From NCBI RefSeq assembly GCF_036013935.1, contig NZ_CP107902.1, positions 9,395,001-9,459,000 on the forward strand: a DNA stretch of 64,000 nucleotides, written 5' to 3'. The DNA is from Streptomyces sp. NBC_00461 (lineage in GTDB: Bacteria > Actinomycetota > Actinomycetes > Streptomycetales > Streptomycetaceae). The notes beneath the pieces were generated by a model that had not been told where the DNA came from, made no database searches, and saw nothing but the letters and a program-made list of their open reading frames with translations. Numbering within the stretch: the first letter of the stretch is position 1; each line of letters opens with the position of its first letter. Below are positions 44,284 to 52,199 of the stretch, one piece after another. Made by a program: the position numbers and the translations under genes.

Positions 44284-44379
44284 TCACAGCATCACGTGCT
44301 TGACCTGTGTGTAGTCGAGCAGGCCGGTGAGGGAGAGGTCGCTGCCGTGGCCGGAGTGGCGTACGCCGCCATGGGGCCT
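44284..44379 (-). pseudogene. C-terminal fragment of an aldehyde dehydrogenase gene
   Basis: About 30 codons encode GGVRHSGHGSDLSLTGL and LDYTQVKHVML followed by a stop, matching the C-terminus of aminobutyraldehyde/aldehyde dehydrogenases (…SGYGKDLS…DYT…KHVM). The rest of the gene is gone. The fragment abuts a forward-strand fragment at about 44376. Confidence 0.65.
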
Positions 44380-44495
44380 ACGGCATCCGCCTCATGCTGC
44401 GCGATGCCACGGTCACGCTCGACATGGCGCTCGCCGCCGTCTGGCGCCATGTGTCCGCGGCGCTCGGCCTGCCGGACACGATCCCGACGGACTGA
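44376..44495 (+). pseudogene. Unidentified C-terminal gene fragment
   Basis: A short forward frame (AYGIRLMLRDATVTLDMALA, then WRHVSAALGLPDTIPTD and stop) begins exactly where the ALDH fragment ends. It looks like the helical end of a protein but I cannot name the family. Its position at the junction suggests another broken gene. Confidence 0.35.
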
Positions 44496-44536
44496 GTCAC
44501 CGTCAGAGATGCTCAGTCCACCGGGAGTTGGGTGGG

Positions 44537-45316
44537 TCAGCGGACCGGGAAACCGAAGGAGTATCCCTGCTGCTTCAGTGACGGCAGGATCTCGCGCAGG
44601 GCGGCCACGGTCTGGGAGCGGTCCCCGCCGGCGTCGTGGAAGAGGATCGTCGGACCGTTGGACAGCTCGTTCTTGACGGTGGCGACGATGGCTTCGGTGC
44701 CGGGGCGCTCGAAGTCCTTGGAGTCCACGTTCCATCCCAGCGGGCGCATGCCCTGCGAGGCGGCGAGGTGCCTGCTGTAGGGCGTGAAGGCACCGCCCGG
44801 GGCCCGGTAGTACATCGGCCGGACGCCCCCGGAGGCCTTGGTGATCATGCCGGCGGCGTCCAGGATCTCCTTGGACTGGTAGGAGTTGGCCTTCTTGTCC
44901 ATGGTGGTGTCGTGCGACACCGTGTGGTCGCACAGCCGGTGCCCCGCCGCCACCACGGCCTTGACCAGGTCCGGGTGCGCCTGGGCCTGCGTGCCGACCA
45001 TGCAGAAGGTGGCCTTCACGCCGTAGTCCTTCAGCACCTGCAGGACCTGGGGCGTCCAGACCGGGTCCGGTCCGTCGTCGATCGTGATGTTGACTCCGCG
45101 GGCGCCCTTGTCCGAGGCGTGGGCGATGGTCACGGACACCGGGGCCCGGCCGGGACCCGCAGCCCCCGTGGACGGGTGTGCCGCGGCTCCCGCGTGCGCC
45201 CCGCCGATGGGGCCGGCCTGCGCCGTCCATACCGAAGTGGCCGCCGCCACCGCCGTCACCCCGACCGCCGCCGCGAGTACCCGGCCGTGCCATCCCCGCC
45301 CGCCATGCCGCGCCAT
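44537..45316 (-). CDS. Polysaccharide deacetylase (NodB domain), secreted
   Basis: This 259-residue protein has a Sec-type signal (RVLAAAVGVTAVAAATSVW and an Ala-rich cleavage region) and a NodB domain. The catalytic/metal-binding motifs are ITIDDGPDP (Asp pair) and HTVSH (two His), with RAPGGAF and FHDAGGDR as motifs 3-5. It should remove N- or O-acetyl groups from a glycan outside the cell (peptidoglycan, chitin or xylan). No neighbouring gene refines the substrate. Confidence 0.88.
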   Translation of the reverse strand: MARHGGRGWHGRVLAAAVGVTAVAAATSVWTAQAGPIGGAHAGAAAHPSTGAAGPGRAPVSVTIAHASDKGARGVNITIDDGPDPVWTPQVLQVLKDYGVKATFCMVGTQAQAHPDLVKAVVAAGHRLCDHTVSHDTTMDKKANSYQSKEILDAAGMITKASGGVRPMYYRAPGGAFTPYSRHLAASQGMRPLGWNVDSKDFERPGTEAIVATVKNELSNGPTILFHDAGGDRSQTVAALREILPSLKQQGYSFGFPVR

Positions 45317-45633
45317 GTCCGCCCTGTTTCCTGTCGTCCCGGTGGTTCTTGTGCACCTGTCAGGACGGCGAAGAGGTGCCGCAGGATCCGTCTGTTACGG
45401 ATCACGGACAATTCCGCGTGGCTACCGAGACGCAACTCAATCGGAGAGCCGGTTTTCGAACGTACGGGCTTGAAGGGGGCCTTCGGCGTCCGCACGGTCG
45501 CCGTCGCCTCCGGGCCGGCCGTCGGCCGGCCGCCTGCCACCGTCAACGGGCCTTGCGCGTAACGGAGTTCCTCTGCCTCCCTCTCCGCCAGCGGTGCTTC
45601 ACCGGCCGGCTCGCCCGGTCCCCGCCGCTGAGG
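45317..45633. other. 317-base spacer between deacetylase and response-regulator genes
   Basis: No gene is supported. A CCGGCCG-T-CGGCCGG inverted repeat at about 45517-45531 may terminate the response-regulator transcript. The promoter of the deacetylase gene must lie in its right-hand end. Confidence 0.4.
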
Positions 45634-46335
45634 TCAGGCCGCCGGTTGGATCAGCCCGGATTCGTAGGCGAAGGCGACCGCCTGGACGCGGGCGCGGGCG
45701 CCGATCTTGGCGAGGATGTGGCTGACGTGGGACTTGACGGTGGTCGGGGCGATGGAGAGCCGAACGGCGATCTCGGTGTTGGACCAGCCGGCGGCGACGG
45801 CCGCGAGGACGTCGCGTTCGCGTTCGGTGAGGGTGTCCAGGCCGACCTCCAGGCGGAGGGGGAGGGAGGCCGCCTGTTCGTCGCGGACGGTGTCGATGAG
45901 TGCGCGGGTCAGCGCGGGAGTGATCACGGCGTCACCGGCGGCCACGACGCGGATGGCCGCGATCAGTTCGTCCGGGGCCGCGTCCGTGAGAAGGAAGCCG
46001 CCGGCCCCGGCGCGCAGAGCGGCGTAGGCGTGCCCCTCGTGACGGGTCGAGGTCAGCACCAGGACGCGGGGAGGCGGTCCACCGGCCGGGACGGAGCCGC
46101 TGGCCGGGGCGAGACGCGGGGGCCGTGCGATACGGCGGATCGCCTCGATGTCGTCGGTTTCGGCGAGCCGGATGTCCATCAGTACGACGTCCGGACGGAG
46201 CGCGGCACTCATGCCGACCGCCTCGGCACCGCTCACCGCCTCTCCGACGACGCTCAGATCGGGCTCGACGGCCAGCAGCATCCGCAGGCCGACACGCTGC
46301 AGGGACTGGTCGTTGACGATGAGTACGGAGACCAT
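45634..46335 (-). CDS. NarL/LuxR-type response regulator, orphan
   Basis: This 233-residue regulator has a receiver domain (VLIVNDQ at the start, phospho-acceptor in VVLMDIRL) and a C-terminal LuxR helix-turn-helix (LTERERDVLAAVAAGWSNTE, then IAVRLSIAPTTVKSHVSHIL). The conserved Lys of the receiver is replaced (GGFLLTDA instead of LKDA) and the first acidic pair is ND. A Pro/Gly-rich insertion precedes strand 4. No histidine kinase is adjacent. Phosphorylation-independent activity is possible. Confidence 0.85.
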   Translation of the reverse strand: MVSVLIVNDQSLQRVGLRMLLAVEPDLSVVGEAVSGAEAVGMSAALRPDVVLMDIRLAETDDIEAIRRIARPPRLAPASGSVPAGGPPPRVLVLTSTRHEGHAYAALRAGAGGFLLTDAAPDELIAAIRVVAAGDAVITPALTRALIDTVRDEQAASLPLRLEVGLDTLTERERDVLAAVAAGWSNTEIAVRLSIAPTTVKSHVSHILAKIGARARVQAVAFAYESGLIQPAA

Positions 46336-46357
46336 GTCCGTCCTTCCTCACCCTCTA

Positions 46358-46420
46358 AACGAAACTGTTTCGTTCACTTGATGGCCACCGTAGTCCCGCG
46401 CCTATCGAAACGACATCGTT
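46358..46420. promoter_or_regulatory. Two AACGA-type dyads upstream of the response-regulator gene
   Basis: AACGAAAC-T-GTTTCGTT (46358-46374) is a perfect 17-base dyad. AACGA-CA-TCGTT (46409-46420) is a second, related dyad 35 bases further upstream. They sit in the promoter of the orphan response regulator and look like two operator sites for one dimeric protein, possibly a TetR-type repressor. Confidence 0.6.
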
Positions 46421-46501
46421 CTCCTTATGGTGTGGGTCACATCTCGCGACGGAGATCGCATCTCGCGACGAACGTGAACGCGCGGTCTTGCCGCGCTGCC
46501 G

Positions 46502-47953
46502 TCACCGCTCGCGGTGCTCGTGCGCCGCCCGCTCCAGTTCCTCCGCCTCGGCCTCCGCGAGCCGCTGTTCGGCCTCCACGTCGATGGAGCGGGTCAGCAG
46601 CCAGTAGAGCGCCGCGGCGACCGGCAGTCCGACGAACAGGGAGATGTCGGCTCCGCCGAGCGCGTCGGCCACGGGGCCGGTGTAGAGGGTGCCGACGGAG
46701 AAGAAGGGGATCATGACGCCGAATCCCACCAGGTAGGCGATGATGCCGTGCCAGCCCCAACGCCCGTAGATTCCCCGCGGGTTGAAGATCTCGGCGATGG
46801 CGTAGTGCCCGCGACGCACGACGTAGTAGTCCATGAGGTTCACCGCGGTCCACGGGATGAACAGATAGAGCACCAGCAGCAGGAAGTTGTTGAAGTTCTC
46901 CAGGAAGTTGGAGGTCGCGGCCAGCGCGCCGACCAGGGAGAGCGCCGCAGTGAGCCCGATGGTCACCAGCCGCACGCCGAGCGTCGGCCGTACCCGCCTG
47001 ATCGAGTCGATGGCACTGATCAGGGTCAGCGAACCGCCGTACATGTTCAGTGCCGTGACGGAGACCAGGCCCAGGACGGCGAAGAGCAGCACGATCGCGC
47101 CGAACCCGCTGAACACCTTGTCGCCGGCCGCGTTGATGGACTTGACCGTCTCGAAGTCCTTGCCCGCCCAGGCCGCGAGCAGCGAGCCGAGGACCATCAG
47201 CCAGATGCCGCCGAGGGCCGAGCCGAAGTAGGTCCAGTAGAAGGTCTTGCGGACCGTCACGCCCGGCGGGAGGTAGCGCGAGTAGTCGGAGACGTAGATG
47301 GCCCAACTGATCTGGTAGCCGGCCACCACCCCGAACTGTGCCAGGAACGGTGTGGCCTTGAAGGCGCCGAGGTCGAAGGAGCCCGCCGGGTAGTGCAGCG
47401 TGACCAGGACGCCCACGGTGAAGAGCCCGAAGACGACCAGGAAGGAGTACGTCAGGAACTGCTCGGCCTTGTGGATGACGTCGTAGCCCACCAGCGCGAT
47501 GACGAGGGCGACCACGGTGACCACGGCAACCCACAGCTTGACGCCGCCGTGAACCGTGGTGTGCATCGCCTCACCGGCGAGGATGGTGTTGAAGACGTTG
47601 AAGCCCGCGTACTGCACATAGGCGAACAGCCACACCAGCAGGGCGCCGACGTAGCCGAACTGGGGCCGCGACTGGATCATCTGCGGCAGCCCGAGCTGCG
47701 GTCCCTGCGCCGAGTGGAAGGCCATGAAGAAGGTGCCGAGGACGGTGCCCGCCACGATCGCGATGAGCGACCAGACGAGGTTGCCGCCCTCGGTGATGCT
47801 GATCAGGCCCACGGCGAGGGTGGCGATCTGCGCGTTCGACATGAACCACAGGGGCCCCAGGTGCCAGAGCTTGCCGTGGCGCTCGTCCAGGGGGACGTAG
47901 TCGATGGACCGGATCTCCAGACCCGACACCCGCGGTTGTGATGATGTGGTCAC
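46502..47953 (-). CDS. NCS1-family (purine/cytosine/allantoin-type) permease
   Basis: This 483-residue membrane protein has about 12 hydrophobic helices and NCS1 motifs: GPLWFMSNAQIATLAVG, the SRPQFGYVGALL substrate-site region and DYSRYLPPGV. The GTG start has GGAGG four bases upstream; longer starts (47995) are less well supported. NCS1 proteins co-transport nucleobases, hydantoins, vitamins or related ligands with H+ or Na+. No adjacent catabolic gene identifies the substrate. Confidence 0.85.
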   Translation of the reverse strand: MTTSSQPRVSGLEIRSIDYVPLDERHGKLWHLGPLWFMSNAQIATLAVGLISITEGGNLVWSLIAIVAGTVLGTFFMAFHSAQGPQLGLPQMIQSRPQFGYVGALLVWLFAYVQYAGFNVFNTILAGEAMHTTVHGGVKLWVAVVTVVALVIALVGYDVIHKAEQFLTYSFLVVFGLFTVGVLVTLHYPAGSFDLGAFKATPFLAQFGVVAGYQISWAIYVSDYSRYLPPGVTVRKTFYWTYFGSALGGIWLMVLGSLLAAWAGKDFETVKSINAAGDKVFSGFGAIVLLFAVLGLVSVTALNMYGGSLTLISAIDSIRRVRPTLGVRLVTIGLTAALSLVGALAATSNFLENFNNFLLLVLYLFIPWTAVNLMDYYVVRRGHYAIAEIFNPRGIYGRWGWHGIIAYLVGFGVMIPFFSVGTLYTGPVADALGGADISLFVGLPVAAALYWLLTRSIDVEAEQRLAEAEAEELERAAHEHRER

Positions 47954-48008
47954 GGCGCCTCCAGAGCGCTGATCCGCCCCTGTGGCCGCATTCATGCCCC
48001 ACGAACGC

Positions 48009-48043
48009 CCGGTCAAGTGGTCACATTGCCGACCCTTGACCGG
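48009..48043. terminator. Inverted repeat between GAPDH and NCS1 genes
   Basis: CCGGTCAAG and CTTGACCGG are perfect 9-base arms around a 17-base spacer. It lies 15 bases after the GAPDH stop on the reverse strand. It may terminate the GAPDH transcript or act as an operator of the permease gene. Confidence 0.4.
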
Positions 48044-48057
48044 ACGTTTCGCCGACG

Positions 48058-49503
48058 TCAGACCGCCGGGCTCGGGAACGTCGGGTACTCCACCCCGGAG
48101 ACGTGCTGGACGACGCGGATGACCTGGCAGGAGTAGCCGAACTCGTTGTCGTACCAGAGGTAGAGGATGGCGTTGTCGCCGTCGACCTTGGTGGCGCCCG
48201 CGTCGACGATCGAGGCGTGACGCGAGCCGATGAAGTCGCTGGAGACCGCGTCCGGTGCGGTGGTGAAGTCGATCTGGCGCTTGAGCGGCGAGGTCAGCGA
48301 CACGTTGCGGAGGTAGTCGAGGACCTCCTCGCGGTCGGTCTCACGGCCCAGCCGCAGGCTGAGGATCGCGATCGAGACGTCCGGCACCGGGACACGGATC
48401 GAGCTGCCGGTGATGGGTGCCTTCAGGTCGGGCAGCGCCTTGGCCACCGCGGACGCGGCACCGGTCTCGGTGATGACCATGTTCAGCGGCGCGGAACGGC
48501 CGCGGCGGTCAGCCTTGTGGTAATTGTCCAGCAGGTTCTGGTCGTTGGTGAACGAGTGGACGGTCTCCACGTGGCCGCGCTGCACACCGAACTCGTCCGC
48601 CATCGCCTTCAGCGGCGGCACGATCGCGTTGGTGGTGCAGGACGCGCAGGACAGGATCTGCTCGTCCGGCTTGATGGTGTCGTGGTTGACGCCGTGCACG
48701 ATGTTCGGGACGTCGCCCTTGCCGGGCGCGGTCAGCACGACCTTGTCGATACCGGGGCGCAGATGCTGCGAAAGGCCCTCACGGTCGCGCCACTTGCCGG
48801 TGTTGTCGATCAGGATGGCGTTCCTGATGCCGTACGCCGTGTAGTCGACCTCGGAAGGGTCGTTCGCGTAGATCACCTTGATCGCGTTGCCGTTGGCGAA
48901 GATCGTGCCGCTTTCCTCGTCCACGGTGATGGTGCCCTGGAACTGCCCGTGGATGGAGTCACGGCGCAGCAGCGAGGCGCGCTTGATGATGTCCTGGTCG
49001 CCGCCGCCGCGTACCACGATCGCGCGCAGCCGCAGGCCGTTGCCGGAACCGGCCTTCTCGATCAGCAGGCGGGCCACCAGGCGGCCGATACGTCCGAAGC
49101 CGTAGAGGACGACGTCGCGTCCCTCGCCGCCCTCGATCTTGTTCGCCCCCGTGGCGCCCGCGACGGCCTCCGCGGTGAACTCCTCCACGGACAGACCGCG
49201 GTCGTCGCTCGTGTACGTCGCCGCGAGCATGCCGATGTCGATCTGCGACGGCCCGAGGTCGAGCGCGGTGAGCGCCTGCAGGAACGGCAGGGTGTCGACG
49301 ACCGACAGCTCCTCGCCCGCGATCTGCCGGGCGAACCGGTGGGTCTTGAGGATGCTGACCACCGACTTGTTCACCAAGGAGCGGCTGTGCAGCAGGACGG
49401 TGACGTCCCGCTCGCGGTGCAGCTTCCCGATGATCGGGATCATCGACTCCGCGATCTCCTCGCGGGTCTTCCAGTTGGTGAACGAGTCGTCGTTGACAGT
49501 CAC
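48058..49503 (-). CDS. gap: Glyceraldehyde-3-phosphate dehydrogenase with N-terminal extension
   Basis: This 481-residue protein contains a complete GAPDH module from about residue 130: cofactor GFGRIGRLVARLL, the active-site SCTTN (ILSCASCTTNAIV), and the C-terminal WYDNEFGYS. The family is usually about 335 residues, so the first 130 residues (MTVNDDSFTNWKTREEIAES onward) are an extension found in some actinobacterial isozymes. It interconverts glyceraldehyde 3-phosphate and 1,3-bisphosphoglycerate. Divergent to gnd, so the two may be co-regulated. Confidence 0.9.
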   Translation of the reverse strand: MTVNDDSFTNWKTREEIAESMIPIIGKLHRERDVTVLLHSRSLVNKSVVSILKTHRFARQIAGEELSVVDTLPFLQALTALDLGPSQIDIGMLAATYTSDDRGLSVEEFTAEAVAGATGANKIEGGEGRDVVLYGFGRIGRLVARLLIEKAGSGNGLRLRAIVVRGGGDQDIIKRASLLRRDSIHGQFQGTITVDEESGTIFANGNAIKVIYANDPSEVDYTAYGIRNAILIDNTGKWRDREGLSQHLRPGIDKVVLTAPGKGDVPNIVHGVNHDTIKPDEQILSCASCTTNAIVPPLKAMADEFGVQRGHVETVHSFTNDQNLLDNYHKADRRGRSAPLNMVITETGAASAVAKALPDLKAPITGSSIRVPVPDVSIAILSLRLGRETDREEVLDYLRNVSLTSPLKRQIDFTTAPDAVSSDFIGSRHASIVDAGATKVDGDNAILYLWYDNEFGYSCQVIRVVQHVSGVEYPTFPSPAV

Positions 49504-49708
49504 AGATCCATCTTTCGAGCTAGGCGGCGCTCATATGTTAAACCCAGTTTGATCGATCGTTTGAGCGGGGTTCGTCACACGCGTCCGTACGCGCGTCCTG
49601 CACGCGCCGGTGCCCGCAATCGAGACGATCCCGCCCCCCGTCCGTACCTGACGGGCATGGGGCACGCCCGCCCCGCGACGCCACCGCACCGATCGAGGGA
49701 CGTACACC
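49504..49708. promoter_or_regulatory. Divergent promoter region GAPDH / gnd
   Basis: TTAAAC-CCA-GTTTGA (49538-49552) is a near-perfect dyad in an AT-rich segment beside the GAPDH start, followed by GATCGATC. It may be an operator or the reverse promoter. Confidence 0.4.
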
Positions 49709-51148
49709 ATGAACGCAACCGCAGCCATCGGCGTGACCGGCCTGGGCGTGATGGGCCGCAATCTGGCGCGGAACTTCGCCCGCAACGGCTACACCGTCGC
49801 CGTCCACAACCGCACGGCGGGCCGCACGCGCGCGCTCATGGAGGTGTACGGCGACGAGGGCACCTTCGTCCCCGCCGAGACGCCCGAGGAGTTCGTGGCC
49901 GCCCTCGTCCGCCCCCGCCGCCTGATGATCATGGTGCAGGCGGGTGCGGCCACCGACGCGGTCATCGACGAGTTCGCCCCGCTGCTGGAGCCCGGCGACA
50001 TGATCATCGACGGCGGCAACGCCCACTTCGCCGACACCCGCCGCCGTGAGGCCGCCCTGCGCGAGCGCGGCCTGCACTTCGTCGGCACCGGAGTCTCCGG
50101 CGGCGAGGAGGGCGCGCTGGAGGGCCCGTCCATCATGGTCGGCGGCTCGGCGGAGTCGTACGACGTCCTCGGCCCCATGTTCGAGACCATCAGCGCGAAG
50201 GTCGGCGGCGAGCCGTGCGCCGCCCACATCGGCAGCGACGGCGCCGGGCACTTCGTCAAGATGGTCCACAACGGCATCGAGTACGCCGACATGCAGCTCA
50301 TCGCGGAGGCGTACGACCTGCTGCGCCAGGTCGCCGGCTACACACCGGCCGAGATCGCCGAGGTGTTCCGCCACTGGAACCAGGGCCGCCTCGGCTCCTA
50401 CCTGATCGAGATCACCGCCGAGGTGCTGGCCCACACCGACCCGGACACCGGGGCCCCCTTCGTCGACGTCGTCCAGGACGCCGCGGGACAGAAGGGCACC
50501 GGCCGCTGGACCGTGCAGACCGCCCTGGACCTGGCCTCCCCGGTCACCGCCATCGCCCAGGCCACCTTCGCCCGCGCCGCCTCCGGCCAGCACGACCTGC
50601 GCGCCGCCTACGCGGGCCTGCCCGGCGGCACCCGCTCCCCGCTCAGCCGCACCGAGGCCGACCGCTTCACCTCACAGGTCGAGCACGCCCTGTACGCCTC
50701 GAAGGTCATCGCCTACGACCAGGGCTGGAAGATGATCCAGGACGCGGCCGCCGAATACGGCTGGAAGATCGACCTCGGCACGGTCGCCCGGATCTGGCGC
50801 GGCGGCTGCATCATCCGCGCCTCCTTCCTCGACCGCATTCGCGCCGCCTACGCCGCCGACCGCGAGCTGGTGAGCCTGCTCGGCGAGATGGAGTTCGCGA
50901 TGGAGATCACCGACGCTCAGGTCCCCTGGCGGGAGATCATCGCCTCCGCCGCCCGCCGGGGCATCCCCGTCCCCGCCTTCTCCGCCGCGCTCGCCCACTA
51001 CGACACCCTGCGCGCCGAGCGCCTGCCCGCCGCCCTCCTCCAGGGCCAGCGCGACTACTTCGGCGCCCACACCTACCGGCGCACCGACCGCCCCGGCGCC
51101 TTCCACACCCACTGGGCCGCACCGAACCGGCCCGAAACGACCGCCTGA
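49709..51148 (+). CDS. gnd: 6-phosphogluconate dehydrogenase
   Basis: This 479-residue enzyme shows the NADP-binding GLGVMGRNLARNFARNG, the substrate segments GVSGGEEGALEGPSIM and the signature KMVHNGIEYADMQLIAEAYD. A C-terminal HTHW-type tail is present. It oxidatively decarboxylates 6-phosphogluconate to ribulose 5-phosphate and NADPH (pentose phosphate pathway). The length is normal. The pairing with GAPDH suggests sugar-dependent control. Confidence 0.92.
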   Translation: MNATAAIGVTGLGVMGRNLARNFARNGYTVAVHNRTAGRTRALMEVYGDEGTFVPAETPEEFVAALVRPRRLMIMVQAGAATDAVIDEFAPLLEPGDMIIDGGNAHFADTRRREAALRERGLHFVGTGVSGGEEGALEGPSIMVGGSAESYDVLGPMFETISAKVGGEPCAAHIGSDGAGHFVKMVHNGIEYADMQLIAEAYDLLRQVAGYTPAEIAEVFRHWNQGRLGSYLIEITAEVLAHTDPDTGAPFVDVVQDAAGQKGTGRWTVQTALDLASPVTAIAQATFARAASGQHDLRAAYAGLPGGTRSPLSRTEADRFTSQVEHALYASKVIAYDQGWKMIQDAAAEYGWKIDLGTVARIWRGGCIIRASFLDRIRAAYAADRELVSLLGEMEFAMEITDAQVPWREIIASAARRGIPVPAFSAALAHYDTLRAERLPAALLQGQRDYFGAHTYRRTDRPGAFHTHWAAPNRPETTA

Positions 51149-51243
51149 CCCGCACCGGACCGGCCCGAAACGACGGCCTGGCCGCCCCGTCCGGACGGGC
51201 GCCGGGCCGTGACCAACTCCGCCGACGCCTCGTTTCCGACAGC

Positions 51244-51726
51244 ATGATCCACATCAAGCGCGGACTCGTCACGGCCGCCGTCGCACTCACCGGCCTCGCG
51301 GGCCTGGTCGCTCCCACCGCCCACGCGACCGACAACGTCCCCTGTCACGGCACCACCAAGAGGGACCTCACCGACCCCGGCACCGGGCGCGTGTGGCCGG
51401 GGACGGACGTCAAGTTCTGCAACCTCACCCGCGGCCAAGTGCCGGTGTACGCCACCCGTTCGCCGGGCGCCGGGGTCGTCGGATACCTCGAACAGGGCGG
51501 CGCCGCCAACTGGTTCGTCACCGAGATGAAGGGCCAGACCTTCCGGGACGGTTCCTCGGAGAACTACTGGTGGGCCAGCACCAAGGCGGACAACGGTCGT
51601 TGGGGCTGGGTCCCCGAGGTCTACTTCGCGGGCGGCGACAACAACGAGGACGACGCCGGCCTGCTGATGCCCGGCAACTACACCTGCGCCAACGTCTGCC
51701 CGCCGCTGCCGTTCTGGGCGCGCTGA
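51244..51726 (+). CDS. Secreted small protein of unknown function
   Basis: This 160-residue protein has a Sec signal peptide (GLVTAAVALTGLAGLVAPTA, cleavage near AHA-TDN). The mature region has four Cys, two near the N-terminus (VPCHGTTK, KFCNLTR) and two near the C-terminus (TCANVC), and a Trp/Tyr-rich core (ENYWWASTKADNGRWGWVPE) suggestive of an SH3-like bacterial domain. It was probably exported. Function unknown. Its end overlaps the convergent small membrane-protein gene. Confidence 0.7.
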   Translation: MIHIKRGLVTAAVALTGLAGLVAPTAHATDNVPCHGTTKRDLTDPGTGRVWPGTDVKFCNLTRGQVPVYATRSPGAGVVGYLEQGGAANWFVTEMKGQTFRDGSSENYWWASTKADNGRWGWVPEVYFAGGDNNEDDAGLLMPGNYTCANVCPPLPFWAR

Positions 51727-51935
51727 GCGGGCGGTCCGGAAGGCCGGGCGGGCCGCTTGCCCAGGTTGCGCCAGGCGATGCCGCCCAGCACCGGCGCCAT
51801 GAGCATCAGCAGGAGCCAGACGGGCTTCGGCAGGTGGCGCACGCGTGAGTCCGGCGTCCTGGCGCAGTCCACGAGGGCGTGCAGACACAGCACGACCACC
51901 ACGGCGTACAGGGGGAAGAGGACGAGGGCGGTCAT
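51678..51935 (-). CDS. PLDc_N-type small membrane protein
   Basis: This 85-residue protein has two membrane helices (LVLFPLYAVVVVLCLHALVD and VWLLLMLMAPVLGGIAWRNL) separated by the basic loop RTPDSRVRHLPK. The WRNLGKRP after the second helix is typical of PLDc_N-domain proteins, small actinobacterial membrane proteins of unknown role. Its 3' end overlaps the secreted-protein gene by 49 bases on the opposite strand. Confidence 0.72.
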   Translation of the reverse strand: MTALVLFPLYAVVVVLCLHALVDCARTPDSRVRHLPKPVWLLLMLMAPVLGGIAWRNLGKRPARPSGPPAQRAQNGSGGQTLAQV

Positions 51936-52105
51936 GGGTCGGGTTCCTTCCTGACGGTCCCGGTGCCCGCACGGCACCGGGATCCTGCTTGTTCACCCCT
52001 TCATCGGCCGAGGCCGCCCGGCCGGTTCACGCGGACGGCACCCGTTCCCGCCGACCACGCTGGGCGAGCCGTCCGGCAGCCGGCGCCGCGCCGGCCCCGG
52101 TGGCC

Positions 52106-52144
52106 CTTGACGGCTTGACGGCTTGACGGCTTGACGGCTTGACC
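52106..52144. repeat. 8-bp tandem repeat (CTTGACGG, about 4.6 copies)
   Basis: Perfect direct copies of CTTGACGG end 55 bases upstream of the NCS1 gene start. Each unit contains TTGACG, close to a -35 hexamer, so copy number might set promoter strength. The array resembles a slippage-prone microsatellite. Confidence 0.9.
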
Positions 52145-52199
52145 AGCGCGGACCAGGCTTCAGGCCTTGGCGGAACGCACCTGGACAGATAGGTCGACG

